Source: Pseudoalteromonas sp. T1lg88
Lineage (GTDB): Bacteria > Pseudomonadota > Gammaproteobacteria > Enterobacterales > Alteromonadaceae
Assembly (NCBI RefSeq): GCF_002964765.1
Contig: NZ_PQCF01000032.1
Location: 682,001 to 746,000 of the forward strand
Reading direction: 5' to 3'
DNA length: 64,000 nucleotides
Position numbers and translations under genes: made by a program. Under the pieces are notes generated by a model, which saw nothing but the letters and a program-made list of their open reading frames with translations, did no database searches and had not been told where the DNA came from. Shown piece by piece: positions 63,245 through 64,000 of the stretch. Each line of letters begins with the position of its first letter. The first letter of the stretch is position 1.

Positions 63245-63481
63245 CTACCGACTTGTTTTTGGCAATGGTGGCAAAGATTTTGCGTAGCTGTAGGCGTTAT
63301 ATGCGCGCTTGAGCCTGTCATTTAGAATAGTCATCACATTTTTGCCCTGATAATCTTTGAGCCAAGTGTTTTCTATCAGCTCCGAACGCGGAACCGGGGT
63401 CAATAACGCGCCGGCAAGTGCCGCCGTGACAATGGCGTATTCAACCGTTGACTGCCCCTTAGTTCGTTTAAAGTTGTACAT
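63245..63481 (-). CDS. Flp/TadE-like prepilin candidate
   Basis: A 78-residue protein with the class III prepilin N-terminus: basic leader MYNFKRTKGQ, then STVEYAIVTAALAGALL (Gly at -1, Glu at +5 equivalent) and a hydrophobic segment. The rest is a soluble tail, longer than a typical Flp pilin. It may be the major pilin or a TadE-type minor pilin. The start at 63481 is chosen because the motif begins there; a longer frame reading into the upstream gene is rejected. It overlaps the 3' end of the upstream partial gene by 14 bases. Confidence 0.75.
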   Translation of the reverse strand: MYNFKRTKGQSTVEYAIVTAALAGALLTPVPRSELIENTWLKDYQGKNVMTILNDRLKRAYNAYSYAKSLPPLPKTSR

Positions 63482-64000
63482 CGACTCGTACCGCCGTAAT
63501 GATTGAATACTGACGCTCTCTATCAAAAGTAATGTTGATATTCTCCGGACCTTTACGGGCCATAAACACGCCACTTTGTTGGTCTTGGGTGTAGGCCGAG
63601 GTCTCTATATCCCAACCGTACTTTTTAAAATAGCTGTCATAGAAATTCAGGTTTTCGGCAATAGACAGGCTATTGCGCATCAACAAGGTGTTAGAAAGCT
63701 TAACCCCGTCCTTAGCTTTAACATCTGTCACTACATAGGTGCCCAAGGGCTTGGGGAAATTCTCCAGGGCTCTGTCCAATTTCAGCAGTTCGGAGTCCGG
63801 CTCTTGCATCGAGCTGACATAAGTCAGATTGTCCTCGGCATTAAACTCGGGGATTTTAGCTGTGTAGAGCGTATCGTCTATGAGGGCGTTGATGATCCGC
63901 CAGCCACTAAGCGTCTGATCGTCGAACTTATCACTGCGCCCTTGCCATAGCTGGGTGTAATAGGCGGCAATGTCAGTGCTCGACAGCTGCGCCGAAAATG
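63468..64000 (-). CDS. Unidentified protein at the start of the Tad locus (5' end outside window)
   Basis: A partial gene of at least 176 residues, open to the right edge. Visible text begins FSAQLSSTDIAAYY and ends RQYSIITAVRVDVQL. The C-terminal part has a strand pattern (GTYVVTDVKAKD, NINITFDRERQYSIITAVRVDV). No domain recognised. Position next to a prepilin gene suggests a pilus-related or periplasmic protein. An apparent ATG at 63809 is internal, because the frame continues upstream without a stop. Confidence 0.75.
   Translation of the reverse strand, partial: FSAQLSSTDIAAYYTQLWQGRSDKFDDQTLSGWRIINALIDDTLYTAKIPEFNAEDNLTYVSSMQEPDSELLKLDRALENFPKPLGTYVVTDVKAKDGVKLSNTLLMRNSLSIAENLNFYDSYFKKYGWDIETSAYTQDQQSGVFMARKGPENINITFDRERQYSIITAVRVDVQL

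Noticed and set aside
1-64000. CRISPR array, tRNA or rRNA genes
   Set aside because: No regular spaced repeats of CRISPR type and no recognisable tRNA cloverleaf or rRNA text was found by eye; a covariance search could still find a missed tRNA.

Overview
The window reads as a chromosomal segment of a marine-type gammaproteobacterium, most like the Alteromonadales (Shewanella, Pseudoalteromonas and relatives). The evidence is gene content: an sppA-ansA pair, bioA divergent from bioBFCD with a BirA-type operator, etfBA divergent from ETF-QO with ACGT-palindrome operators like those of LiuR, a rhombosortase, a PPC/PKD subtilisin, POT and HAAAP transporters and a Tad pilus locus. The genus cannot be fixed from this sequence alone. 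No rRNA, tRNA or CRISPR array was recognised.

Layout. 1-7.1 kb: SppA protease (cut by the left edge), asparaginase I, 6-phosphogluconate dehydrogenase, pyruvate kinase (one-base frameshift) and 6-phosphofructokinase. 7.1-18.4 kb: a small XRE regulator, a LytS/LytTR-type two-component pair, malic enzyme, gamma-glutamyltransferase, rhombosortase, a secreted S9 peptidase and a secreted endonuclease/phosphatase-fold protein. 18.5-30.1 kb: purEK, a TetR regulator with twin palindromic operators facing a small membrane protein, HtpX, the biotin genes, a lysine 2,3-aminomutase-family radical SAM enzyme and a small P-loop kinase. 30.6-32.0 kb: asnS.

The most interesting region is 32076-35104. It is a 3,029-bp AT-rich mobile element with TGT...ACA ends, a perfect 5-bp target duplication (GTTAT), and three 20-bp repeats at each end in inverted orientation. 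The repeats are spaced on the left and directly abutting on the right, which is the architecture of Tn7-superfamily ends. It has no transposase. Its only cargo is a two-gene operon: a metallophosphoesterase with a novel-looking N-terminal domain, and a HAD phosphatase. It sits in the convergent gap between asnS and a DUF2845 gene, and looks like a trans-mobilised carrier of an uncharacterised phosphohydrolase module.

35.1-49.3 kb: ETF beta/alpha and ETF-quinone oxidoreductase (also split by a single missing base), thioesterase, TrmO, ProS, small lipoproteins, an LpxH-like phosphoesterase, peptide and amino-acid transporters and a large subtilisin. 49.6-51.7 kb: a small gene cluster carrying a recent 143-bp duplication. 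51.7-64 kb: a minus-strand Tad (Flp) pilus locus running off the right edge. It has an FHA-TadA ATPase fusion, an embedded DUF192 protein and, at its distal end, a 1,405-residue calcium-repeat lipoprotein that may be a surface adhesin.

Two copies of a ~160-bp palindromic MITE-like element (13.6 and 39.1 kb) share ATACCAATTC termini. The two frameshifts (pyk, ETF-QO) are each explained by one missing base, and should be treated as possible assembly errors until checked.
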